Shown piece by piece: positions 34,248 through 44,016 of a DNA stretch of 64,000 nt. The notes below the pieces were generated by a model, which did no database searches, was not told where the DNA came from, and saw only the letters and a program-made list of their open reading frames with translations. The stretch is from Aaosphaeria pasadenensis (lineage: Eukaryota > Ascomycota > Dothideomycetes > Pleosporales): NCBI GenBank assembly GCA_022813625.1, contig JAKLMB010000007.1, positions 868,001 to 932,000 of the forward strand. Direction: 5' to 3'. The stretch's first letter is position 1. Each line of letters begins with the position of its first letter. The position numbers were made by a program, and so were the translations under genes.

Positions 34248-34646
34248 AGGAACATGTCGACGGCCACTTTAATATCTTAGTAAAAATATCAAAAATAGTT
34301 GTTTGGAATATACTCTCGAATGCCAACTCCAAGTGCAGCCCAACTGCTGCATCGTACCAATATCTTCCAGTACTTTTTACCACGTCAGCAGAAGTGCAAC
34401 CCCTAATGATGACCATCGCGATAAGACTGAGACCACATATATCTGTCATCAACTACTGAAGTCGCGACCATGACCTGAGAGCTTTCGACCGTCACGCGTC
34501 GATGAGGCTCTGTCGATCCCACCCAGTTTGATAGTGCTAGTCGGTCCGAGCTGGCCGCAAGTAGCTTTGTCCGTTACTCTACCAGCTCCACCACCATCGC
34601 CATCATGGTCTATCATCAAAACCAGTTCCAGTAATTGCCTCAGGAA

Positions 34647-35033
34647 ATGAGTCCACATAATAGTACGTTAAATTATACATTGCCCACGCCGTCACGTTGT
34701 CTAGATGGTGGATGCCGGCCGGAGCAAGAAAAACACAGTCTCGAATCACCCTACACCGCCCACACAATTGATCCAGATCCCGATCATATTTTCCCTACTA
34801 CTATTGAAATGGCAATAGGAGAGAAGGAAAAGAACAAAATAGCGGAACATCTGCGCGAGGATCCGGCCGAGTCGCTGCAGGTGTGCGACAAGTCTCCAGT
34901 GATCAACGGCCATCAATGGCTCCTTGTCCCAACATTTTCCTCTGATAGCGGCCGAGACGTTGATGTTGTCCTATTTTCAATGTCAGGCCACCGCGAATAT
35001 TCATGTGAGGTGATGGCTAACAAATCATACTAA
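34647..35033 (+). CDS. doubtful small ORF, no homology recognised
   Basis: 128-codon frame from ATG 34647 (MSPHNSTLNYTLPTPSRCLDGG) to a stop after EVMANKSY. It is hydrophilic in the first two thirds (EKEKNKIAEHLREDPAESLQV), followed by a short beta-like stretch, NGHQWLLVPTFSSDSGRDVD. It has no signal peptide, membrane segment or recognised motif. It ends about 230 bp upstream of the PDC start, so it could also be part of the PDC upstream region or a gene relic. I list it because the amino-acid make-up is more protein-like than other chance frames in this stretch. Confidence 0.25.
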   Translation: MSPHNSTLNYTLPTPSRCLDGGCRPEQEKHSLESPYTAHTIDPDPDHIFPTTIEMAIGEKEKNKIAEHLREDPAESLQVCDKSPVINGHQWLLVPTFSSDSGRDVDVVLFSMSGHREYSCEVMANKSY

Positions 35034-35202
35034 CGCATGCAAGTCTCGTTACATAGCGTCATAGCCGTAGAAATCCGTTTTGGTGTCTATCTGGGTATCT
35101 ATTCATCATCCATAAATAAATAAAATGCCCGTCGCATCTCAAGGGCTTTATCATTCACTGGCATCAAAGGCCTACAACTCTATCAACATCCACTCTCCTC
35201 GA

Positions 35203-35222
35203 TACCTACCTACCTACCTACC
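35203..35222. repeat. (TACC)5 microsatellite in PDC leader
   Basis: Five TACC units ending 38 bp before the pyruvate decarboxylase start codon, so probably transcribed in the leader. Confidence 0.85.
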
Positions 35223-35260
35223 ATTCTTCCTATACATACCCTCCATAGTGATCTGACAGC

Positions 35261-37206
35261 ATGACTTCAGACATTCGAACACAGGGACTCAAGAACCCAA
35301 TTGACGTCGCAGAAGTGAGTTGTCCCACCCCACATGCTTGGCTCTCCACTAACCATAGCTCCCCAATCACAATAGTACCTCTTCCGACGTCTACACGAAG
35401 TCGGCGTCCGATCAATCCACGGCTTGCCTGGAGATTACAACCTCGTCGCCCTCGACTACATTCCCAAAGTCGGTCTTCATTGGGTTGGCAATTGCAATGA
35501 ATTGAACGCTGGTAAGTTGGACCTAGAGTCTTGGAGTTGAATGCCCCTCCTCTTTCGTCATATAAATTCGGGAGCTTCGGAAATGCCCCAATTTAGCCTC
35601 TCGACCACCACCACACTGCTTCTAAGATGTCATCACTAACTTAAACTCCCTTTGTCCAGGTTACGCCGCCGATGGATACGCCCGTGTGAAGGGCATCTCC
35701 GCCATCGTGACTACTTTCGGTGTCGGAGAGCTCTCCGCCGTCAACGCCATTGCAGGCGCCTACTCAGAATACGTCCCCATTGTGCACATTGTCGGAACGC
35801 CCACGACGGCAGCCCAGAAGAATGGCATGCTCCTGCATCACACGCTCGGCAATGGCGACTTCAACGTCTTCGCGAAGATGTCCAAGGAGATCTCCTGCGC
35901 CGTCGCCATGCTCGACGACCCCTACGAGGCCGCCACTCTCATCGACCACACCATTAGCGAATGCATTCTCAAGTCACGACCAGTCTACATCGCCCTCCCC
36001 ACCGACATCGTCCAGAAGAAGGTCGACGGTGACCGACTCAAGACCCCCTTGGACCTAAGCTACCCACCGAACGAGGAAGAGCGGGAAGACTACGTCGTGG
36101 AGGTCGTCCTCAAGTACCTCCAAGCCGCCCGCAACCCCGTGATCCTCGTCGACGCATGCTCGATCCGCCACCGTGCCCTCGAAGAGACGCACGCCTTCGT
36201 CGAGAAGTCCGGCATCCCCGTCTTCGTCGCGCCAATGGGCAAGGGCGCAGTCGACGAGACGCTCCCCAACTACGGCGGCGTTTACGCAGGCGACGGCAGC
36301 AACGCAGGCGTTCGCGAGCGCGTCGAGTCCTCCGATCTCGTCCTCAGCATCGGAGCCATCAAATCCGACTTCAACACCGCAGGCTTCACGTACCGCGTGT
36401 CCCAGCTCAACACCATCGACTTCCACTCTTACGGCATCAAGGTCCGCTACTCAGAGTACCCAGGTGTCCGCATGAACACCGTCCTCAGCAAGATCACCGC
36501 CCGCCTCGGCCAGCTCAACATCGAATCCGGACCCAACCCCAACAACGTCATCCCAGAGGCCGAAATCAAGTCCCCAGAACCCACCATCACGCAAGCCTGG
36601 TTCTGGCCCCGCCTCGGCCAGTGGCTCCAGAAGGACGACATCGTCATCACAGAGACGGGCACCGCCAACTTCGGCATCTGGGAGACCCGCTTCCCTGCCA
36701 ACGTGACCGCCATCTCTCAAGTCCTCTGGGGCAGTATCGGATACGCTACAGGCGCATGCCAGGGCGCCGCACTCGCAGCGAAAGACCTCGGACAATTGAC
36801 GTCGCGCCGCACGATCCTGTTCACGGGCGACGGGTCGTTCCAGCTCACCGCGCAGGAGCTCTCGACCATGATCCGCAACAAGCTCAATCCGATCATCTTC
36901 ATCATCTGCAACAACGGGTACACGATCGAGCGCTTCATCCACGGCTGGGAGGACGCGTACAACGACATCCAGGACTGGAAGTACAAGGACCTGCCTGCGG
37001 CGTTCGGCGCCGAGAAGGGAGAGGTCCTGACGTACCGTGTCAGCTCGAAGCAGGAGGTCGAGCAGTTGTTTGCGGATAAGGAGTTTGCGAGCGCCGAGAC
37101 GACGAGGTTGCGGTTCGTCGAGCTCGTCATGCCGTGGGATGATGCGCCAAAGGCGCTCATCGAGACGGCGCAGAGCGCCGCGAAGAGGAACGCTGAGGCC
37201 TCCTAG
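35261..37206 (+). CDS. pdcA: pyruvate decarboxylase
   Basis: Thiamine-diphosphate enzyme converting pyruvate to acetaldehyde and CO2 in the cytosol, the entry to ethanol formation and to cytosolic acetate. Exons 35261-35314, 35376-35511 and 35660-37206, with introns of 61 and 148 bp, give 578 aa. Catalytic Glu60 lies in [12 protein letters not shown] at the exon 2/3 junction, His123-His124 in [11 protein letters not shown], and the ThDP/Mg2+ motif begins GDGSFQ at residue 453 and ends near ICNNGYTIE. The N terminus, [23 protein letters not shown], and the segment [15 protein letters not shown] match fungal PDC rather than indolepyruvate or phenylpyruvate decarboxylases, although those substrates cannot be excluded. 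Exon 3 is strongly C-ending at third positions, a sign of high expression, and this bias creates long shadow frames on both strands. Length is as expected (about 565-580). Confidence 0.96.
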
Positions 37207-39689
37207 ATTGCGTCTTCTTTGTCTTACATTTCTTATTTAGGTGTTTTTATATTAGCAGGCTACAGGTTGGGGTTACTAATGTTTTTCTTCTTCTTTACTT
37301 TGGAACTGGTTAGAAAAGATTAGATTGATAGATTGCGAGGATGGGATTGACGAAACGAACGAACGGCATGATCAAACAGATAAAGATGGATGGATGTGGA
37401 TGTGGATGTTCGTCGTTCAGGGGATTGGATTATCTTTAGAGGTAAATATTTGATGAAACTTCCCACGGGGCTTCGGACAAGAAACTTCGCATACTAGACT
37501 ATCAAAAACAATACATTCATATCTACATAATCTTTCTGGTAGCAAAGTCAAATAAAGCACAAGACATATCAGTTACGGCAATTTTTACGTTACTTTACCT
37601 ACTCATAGCAATGCATTCTTCTTCCTCTCAAATCATGCTCGTCCACAGGACCATCTCCATAAAAAACAGACATACGTCAAATCCCATTGTCCCGTCACTG
37701 AACAGTAGGTGTCAATCAATCAGAGCGTCAAAGAAGCAAAAGAGCCAAGTCTCCCTCCCCTTATGTATACCTCCCCTTTGGTATTCACCTTTACTCCACA
37801 AACAAACATCGAATCGCCCTATCCGCCATCCTCTTCTCCTGCTCTTGGCAGGCTTCAAAAGCGCTGTAGATCATCATCGCTCCTCCCATGTCATGGCTTT
37901 AGTCTTCTGTATTGGGATGGGCGCATCGCATTCGCGTCCCCTTTTCGAGAACAGCGAGCGAAGCGAGGTGCGGGACAACCGCACGCATGCCTCTGTTCGT
38001 TCATAATGTACACAAGTAATAAGTATACCTACCTATACAAGTATCACCCGCGAGCTTGCTTCGCCTATAAATCGCAGCGGAACGAACATAACATAACTCG
38101 ACCCTCTCCCGGGCGAGCAATGGCGAGCGGAACAGAAGTGAACAGGCGCAGCAGTAGTGGCGCAAATAGGAGGGGGCATCGAAATGAGAGTTTCGATCCG
38201 AGTGCTGCGCCTCCTCACTTTCCTTTTTTGTTTCCCGCTTCCTTACCGTGGTGGTTTAGTGTTTTTGTTTTTGTGGTTCTGGGTTTGATTGGTGGTAGTT
38301 ATGCTACTCGAGGTCGAGCGAGAGAGAATGATTGTGCTATGTTTATATTGGCATGTGTTGGGTTTGATCAAATCTATGAAGATGTGGGTTAATCGTTGTG
38401 CAGGAACCACACCACTGTTTGTCATGTTTGTTTCCACTCTTGAGATCGAAACATCTTCGTTTGTTTAGTTACTGATCGTTGTAAGTACCTAAGGTTGGAA
38501 ACGCGGGTTGATATACGAAGTGATGAGGAGAGATGCCGTATCCGGAGATTTATCATGTTGGGGGAGTGGAAGCATTTGGTTCGTTTTGTTTCATGACGAT
38601 GCGTGGGGCGATTTAATGTTATTGAGTTCATGGAAGTGCTGCCGTTGTTGGTTGACTGATCAAGATCATGCCAGTGGTACGATGTAGCATTTGTTGACCA
38701 ACTGGGCCATGAGCATGGCAATACGACTCGATCCTGACCAGTTGTTTGTAAGGTTTACGACAACATTGAAGATCTTATGAGCTGCGACAAGCTTTGTATG
38801 CACATACAAGCTTACCGTATACGACCCACAGTACTCGATGCTCCTGGTGAGCTGTGAGACTTGTTGACGGGTAGATAGGGTGAGCTGAGATCTGTATTCC
38901 TACCGTACAACAATCGTGTACAACATATTGAAGAAGCGCGTTTGCGTTCCCCCTTTCTACCGAGACCGTGACTATCATCAACAGCGACGGTCGGTCTCTT
39001 CATCATCATCACTGGAGCTAGTAGGGTCGGCCGGCTATTTAAAGAAGGCGAGAAGGCATGGGCGTGGGTTGAGTGCAGTGCATTAATTGTATTACCTCAC
39101 TCTCGCGGCACTGTCGGGTTGTTGCTTGACGGATCTGCAGATCTGAACAGACAATTGCGCATGTGCCGTAACTTGTAAGAATTGGTGGTCAAGGATCCCA
39201 TCTGTTTTGTAGAAGAGCAAAGCCTCTCTCTGTAAGAATCCAAGTCGTAAAGAGCGACGTGATGCCGAGGCAGGCCGCCACCAGTTAAAGACGCCAGTCG
39301 ATGGTGGAGGGAACGATCCAAATTTATGAAACAGCCGGGGTGAATGGGCGACGTCCGAGCTTTTCGTATGTGTACGATTAAGGGTGGATGCCATGGGTGC
39401 GCTGATTGGCTGAGAGGTGGGAGGTGGGAGATGGTCAACAGACACGGGCTACCGATGCAGACTGCTTTCATCATGGGTAATTGCGATAGTCGGAGGAGAA
39501 GCTGCAATAAGCAACAGTTCGCTTGCTTGCTTGATTGCGATGGTAGAATTGGGATGGTATGTAGCTCGTTCTAATTACTTCTTTGTGTTGGTGTTGGTGG
39601 TTGAGGGTAGCATCGACGTATCATTTCGTACTCGTAGTTCCCAGAACTAGAAGGCATTGCCACTTTGCTCTACTGTGTGCTCAGGTGAA

Positions 39690-39698
39690 TACACAGTA
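39690..39698. repeat. TACTGTGTA-type 9-mer (as TACACAGTA)
   Basis: Intergenic copy upstream of the tyrosinase. Confidence 0.75.
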
Positions 39699-39732
39699 GT
39701 TTCCCATTGAGAGATGAGACACAGAGAGAACA

Positions 39733-39748
39733 TACTGTGTACGGAGTA
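39733..39748. repeat. overlapping TACTGTGTA + TACGGAGTA
   Basis: TACTGTGTA (39733-39741) and TACGGAGTA (39740-39748) share their TA, giving TACTGTGTACGGAGTA, the same head-to-tail layout as the palindrome at 34232 but with the second half changed. Confidence 0.8.
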
Positions 39749-39804
39749 GAGAGAGAGAAACAAGACCATAGACATTAATTATGAATTGAGGGGATAGCAT
39801 AACC

Positions 39805-39813
39805 TACTGTGTA
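39805..39813. repeat. TACTGTGTA 9-mer
   Basis: Followed directly by CGGTACGTAC, so again near a CGG core. Confidence 0.75.
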
Positions 39814-39932
39814 CGGTACGTACCTAGTAGGAAGGTACGTACTGTGGCTGTGGCTGGTGCGGAAGGGAAGGTACGATTAGCCAGTTCGTTTCGAGCCGCT
39901 GCTGCCACTCAAATTAAAATGCCTCCTCCACT

Positions 39933-39974
39933 CCACAGTCCACCGTCCACCATCCACCATCCACAGTCCACACA
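39933..39974. repeat. 7-bp tandem repeat, unit CCACMRT
   Basis: Six units: CCACAGT, CCACCGT, CCACCAT, CCACCAT, CCACAGT, CCACACA. The period is exact at 7 bp with only one or two substitutions per unit. Confidence 0.85.
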
Positions 39975-40005
39975 CACAACTCTTCCACAACCCTTCCATC
40001 ATAGG

Positions 40006-40014
40006 TACGGAGTA
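40006..40014. repeat. TACGGAGTA 9-mer
   Basis: Intergenic copy about 1.25 kb upstream of the tyrosinase start. Confidence 0.8.
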
Positions 40015-40020
40015 CACTCT

Positions 40021-40050
40021 TACACTACCGTACACTATCGTACACTACAT
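40021..40050. repeat. 10-bp tandem repeat, unit TACACTAYCG
   Basis: Three contiguous decamers: TACACTACCG, TACACTATCG, TACACTACAT. They begin 6 bp after a TACGGAGTA copy. Confidence 0.85.
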
Positions 40051-41272
40051 TCCATCCCTACACACCTCCACCTTCGCTCCAAGGGTCCCCACCGTCTATC
40101 ACTCTCGGTTCCCTACTGCTCTTGCTCATAGCGAAATGGTATACACGTCCGCGAACGCATTGAGTCATGGAACCCCTAGAAAGAAAGGAGTGAACACTTC
40201 GGGAAAGACATTCGTACTGATGTGAAATCTTCTTATTCTGGACTGACAATCGAGTGTGGAAGCCACTTCCTATCTGTATACATGGACAATCGATGTTGTG
40301 CGGGTGAGTTACGAGTAGTGGATGATTGATACATAATACGAGGACCCTCAACTCATCCTGCACTCTCTCTTTAGGCGTCTCTAATCTCCACGGGCTATCC
40401 ATTCATCGTCGCCTGGCGTGACGAAAAGACGACACGACTGCGAATCTCCACGACAGCCTCACCGAATCGGGCTGGCAGTGGGTTCGAGCGGCGTCTACTA
40501 CAGCCCGAATCAGCAGCTCGACCTGGCCCACACGCGGGATAACACCCAGTGATGAGGGCATCAAGCAGCGAGGACCGCGAGGCTCCCAGCGCCAAATGGA
40601 GGTTAAATCAGGGGAACCCGCTGGCTGCAGATCAGAGCCGTTTGCTTGTTTCGACTTGACAGGGGACCCCAGGCCCTTTTCCACCGCTCCCCTCTGCTCT
40701 CAACTCTTACACGGCAGACTCTCCTATGTGCTCGTCTCTTTCTCATCGCTGTCCCACCAATGACAATCCCAACACCGCAGATACATTTCCTACTCTTGCG
40801 TAGTACAGGACCCGCGAGAAGCACCGTCCTCCAAAACATCCCAGCATCCACACGCATCCACACCCACCCACACGCAGACTCATGGACAAAAACGGCATCA
40901 TGTTGCATGTCCATGCACTCCCCAGAAGGGACTTTCTCCTTCCAGCCTGTGCCACTGCCCACCTATATGACCCTGTCGTCCTCCCGTCCTATGTTTGATA
41001 CCAACCCTCCCTCCTAATTCATCACCACCTTTCCTTTTCGACGTTGTGCTGCTGTCGTTGGGACGCCGCCGTTGTCGTCGTTAATTGTCGAACTCCAAAA
41101 GACTGAAGATCTAATCTGAAGTCGCCACCACATTCTTTATCTCGACATTTCGTTTTAATCGACATATCCATTCGTTTACCAGGCAATTGATTTGAATTTG
41201 GTACAGCATCATCATATTCGACTTTCGCTCCGTCCTGTCTTTACCCACGTAAATCTTCTTGCTTCGCTCAAT

Positions 41273-43483
41273 ATGGTCGCCTACAGCAAGCCTCAAGGCT
41301 TCTTGCCCGTTCTTTTCGCTCTCATCGTCTTCGTGCAGGCCACTCTCGCTCTCCATGGCGCTCACCACCATGCCCACCGCTCCCACGGTGCTCACCTTGA
41401 AGAGACGGAAGACGTACTTAACAAGCGTGCCAACAACATTGCCATCCGTGGTGTCCAGTCACCTCTTGCTCCGCGTCTGGAGATCCGCGACCTCCAGAGC
41501 AACTCCGACCAGTGGAATCTCTACCTCTTGGGTATGGAACGCTTCATGGCCAAGCCCAAGAATGACCGTGAGAGTTACTACCAGATCGCTGGTGTTCACG
41601 GCCGTCCCTTCATCTCGTGGAACAACTTTGGACCTATCCTGAACAACGCCGGTTTCTGCCCCCATGCCCAAACCCTCTTCGGTTCCTGGCACAGGCCTTA
41701 CCTCGCCCTCTTCGAGCAGTCTCTTTACCAGAACGTTCAGGAGGTTATCAACACCTTCCCGTCCAGCCAGCAAGGGCGTCTGAGGGCCGCTGCCCGCGAC
41801 CTCCGCATGCCGTACTACGACTGGGCTAGACACCCCGGAAACGGCCCTGCCGTGCCCACCTCCATCCGTGATCAGTTCGTCACCGTCACCAAGCCTCAAG
41901 GTCAAGTCTCCATCAAGAACCCGCTCTACTCCTACAGCTGGGGCGACTCGCTCCCTTCGGAGATGGGTGGTGGTCCTTTCGGCAACTTCGCCACTACTCT
42001 GCGCCGCCCGGTCACCAACCCCACCCGTAGCAACAACAACGAGATGAACTCACGTTTCACCAGCCTTCGCCAGTCTCTTGCCAACCGTGTCTACGGCATC
42101 TTCATGTCCGGTGCCTCCTGGGGTTTCGTCAGCACCTCCGCCATTGGTGTTCGTACTGCTCAGAACGGTAACAACCCTGACAGTGTTGAGGCCATCCACG
42201 ACGCCGTTCACACTACAGCTGGTGGTGAGTCTGGTGGCCACATGTACTACCTTGACTTTTCTGCTTTCGACCCCTTCTTCTGGCTTCACCACACCAACGT
42301 TGACCGTATTCTTGCCATGTACCAAAAGGTTTCCCCGGACACCTATGTCGCAAACGGCAACATCCAACGCCCCATGGCCCAGTGGAACGCAGGAGAATCC
42401 AAGAACGCCTACACCCCGCTGAAGCCCTTCACCAAGGACACCGCCGGTAACTACTGGACCAGCATGGATGTCAGGGAGACTTCTCTCTTCAACTATTACT
42501 ACCCAGAGACCGGCCCCGGCTCTTCCGCCAACTCTGTTCGCAGTACCGTGAACAGGATGTATGCTCCTGGCGCTAACTCCCTTCGCAAGCGCTCCACCAC
42601 GGAGCCGTACCCTGGCCGCAAGTTCCGTGAGGGCGACTACCAGACTGTTCTCTCCGTTATTGCCAACAAGTACGCTCTCGATGGCTCCATGGTCCTTCAC
42701 TGCTTCATCGGCAACAGTGGCTCCAACTCGACCGCTCCCGGCTACAACTCTACTCTTCCTGGACACAACACCACTGCTCCCTACCCGATTGGTCACAACT
42801 CCACCCAGCCTTCGTACAACTCCACCTATGATGATTTCACTCAGGATCCCAACTATGTTGGTCAATACTCCGTCATGGGAGGTTCGCACGCAAGCGGCAG
42901 CGACAGCTACCCAGTCATGACTGAGGGTTGCTTGCCTTTGACAACCGCACTTCAGGGCAAGGAGGAGACCGGCGAGCTCAAGTCTCTCCACCCCGAGGAG
43001 GTTGAGCCCTACCTGGCTAAGAACCTTCACTGCAAGGTTTATGGACCCGGAAACGTCGAGCTCGAGCCTGAGCAGGTTCCCGACCTCCATCTCTCTGTAA
43101 AGAGCTGCGAAGTCACCCCGGCCCCATCTGATGATGAACTCCCCGTCCTCGGCGAGTACACCAAGCTGACCGAGGCCACAAAGCACCTCATCGGTGGCAA
43201 GCCCTTCGAGTATATCCCCAACCCTCTCGACTACGTCACCCCTGGTGAGGAGAACGGCCCCAACTACCCAACTGCACCTGGCCAGCCTTTGTACCCCGGT
43301 GAGGGCGAGCCCTCTCCTTCTCTTCCTCCTGTTCTTCCTTCTGGTACCCAGCCAATCTCCTACCCCACTGGTGTCTACCCCTGGCCCATCGCCCCCGAAG
43401 AGGAGCACGGATACTGCATTACCAAGCAGACGATCGAGTACATCGATGAGGCCGGCAACTTCCTGTATGCCGAGACCTATTAA
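41273..43483 (+). CDS. secreted tyrosinase
   Basis: Type 3 copper oxidase that hydroxylates monophenols and oxidises diphenols to quinones, as in melanin-type pigment or wall cross-linking. Unspliced, 736 aa from ATG 41273; the frame is open further upstream without an ATG. A hydrophobic N terminus (FLPVLFALIVFVQATLAL) followed by a His-rich stretch looks like a signal peptide. CuA ligands: His109 (AGVHGRP), His131 in FCPHAQ, where Cys129 is placed for a Cys-x-His thioether, and His140 (SWHRPYLALFEQ). CuB ligands: His309 and His313 (HDAVHTTAGG) and one of His339/His340 (FWLHHTNVDR). After the catalytic part comes a C-terminal extension of about 300 residues, probably a latency domain. It carries five N-glycosylation sequons at 485-518 and a Pro-rich tail. 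All copper ligands are present, so the enzyme should be functional. Confidence 0.95.
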   Translation: MVAYSKPQGFLPVLFALIVFVQATLALHGAHHHAHRSHGAHLEETEDVLNKRANNIAIRGVQSPLAPRLEIRDLQSNSDQWNLYLLGMERFMAKPKNDRESYYQIAGVHGRPFISWNNFGPILNNAGFCPHAQTLFGSWHRPYLALFEQSLYQNVQEVINTFPSSQQGRLRAAARDLRMPYYDWARHPGNGPAVPTSIRDQFVTVTKPQGQVSIKNPLYSYSWGDSLPSEMGGGPFGNFATTLRRPVTNPTRSNNNEMNSRFTSLRQSLANRVYGIFMSGASWGFVSTSAIGVRTAQNGNNPDSVEAIHDAVHTTAGGESGGHMYYLDFSAFDPFFWLHHTNVDRILAMYQKVSPDTYVANGNIQRPMAQWNAGESKNAYTPLKPFTKDTAGNYWTSMDVRETSLFNYYYPETGPGSSANSVRSTVNRMYAPGANSLRKRSTTEPYPGRKFREGDYQTVLSVIANKYALDGSMVLHCFIGNSGSNSTAPGYNSTLPGHNTTAPYPIGHNSTQPSYNSTYDDFTQDPNYVGQYSVMGGSHASGSDSYPVMTEGCLPLTTALQGKEETGELKSLHPEEVEPYLAKNLHCKVYGPGNVELEPEQVPDLHLSVKSCEVTPAPSDDELPVLGEYTKLTEATKHLIGGKPFEYIPNPLDYVTPGEENGPNYPTAPGQPLYPGEGEPSPSLPPVLPSGTQPISYPTGVYPWPIAPEEEHGYCITKQTIEYIDEAGNFLYAETY

Positions 43484-44016
43484 ACTCTTTCAATGGAAAA
43501 AGAAGGGAAGGATGGTTGTGAATAAGCGAGTTTTGGGTTATTTAATTACGGATTAGATCCGCACCGCATGTACATTTATACAATCAAGAGTATTGCAACA
43601 CTCTGATTAATTTCTTATTTCCTCATGACAGTAGGCGTCTTTTTGCGCCTTGTTTCTTCGTTTGTGATACCGCTCCAGCTTCAAATGCATATAATTTACT
43701 GAAATGAAAACAATAAATCCTAAAAATAAATACTCTTGCCTTCTCACATGTGAGCCCTTGTCGAACTAATACTTTGATGGCGCCAGGCCATTTCAATCCT
43801 AGATTGCTGACCATCCTCATCTGAATAGTTGCATCGAATGTGTTCTCGGATTCGAGGGAATTATAACACGGGGAGCAGGGACTGCTGTTTAGGATCTTTA
43901 TAATAGGTTTCTGGCTCTTGTGGATATATTTGCGTCCCGTCAACATGGACTTTCGACAGCTGAGATATGCCTTAACCCGCCGGCCTCAACTTAAGTTCAA
44001 ATCACTCCCTCGATTC
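43484..44016. other. intergenic: convergent 3' ends
   Basis: 533 bp between the tyrosinase (+) and the Egh16-like gene (-). 3' UTR sequence; nothing else seen. Confidence 0.6.

Larger units (their letters stand above)
31396..35260. other. long intergenic region with microsatellites and palindromic 9-mers
   Basis: 3.9 kb between the divergent BCK1 and PDC genes. It holds the BCK1 leader with a (GGTGGA)n run, copies of TACGGAGTA (31988, 32160) and TACTGTGTA (32146, 32238, 33311, 34232, 34239), (TACC)n runs, and one doubtful short ORF (34647-35033). No transposase or reverse-transcriptase-like frame was recognised. Confidence 0.55.
37207..41272. other. long intergenic region upstream of the tyrosinase
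   Basis: 4.1 kb with no convincing gene. A 227-codon frame at 37709-38392 (+) is compositionally odd and not called. The part at 39680-40050 is unusually dense in short repeats (separate entries). The last 230 bp before the tyrosinase start are the likely core promoter and leader. Confidence 0.5.

Noticed and set aside
36156..37079. 307-codon Arg/Pro/His-rich frame inside the PDC gene
   Set aside because: Its composition is that of an out-of-frame reading of a C-ending codon bias; PDC motifs in the other frame are complete.
37709..38392. 227-codon frame between PDC and tyrosinase
   Set aside because: Composition is irregular with a single hydrophobic run (FSVFVFVVLGLIGG) encoded by a T/G-rich tract; no motif or plausible start context.
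42050..43408. 452-codon open frame antisense to the tyrosinase
   Set aside because: It is a shadow of strong third-position C/G preference in the tyrosinase gene; the product has no recognisable motif and the sense gene has all copper ligands.
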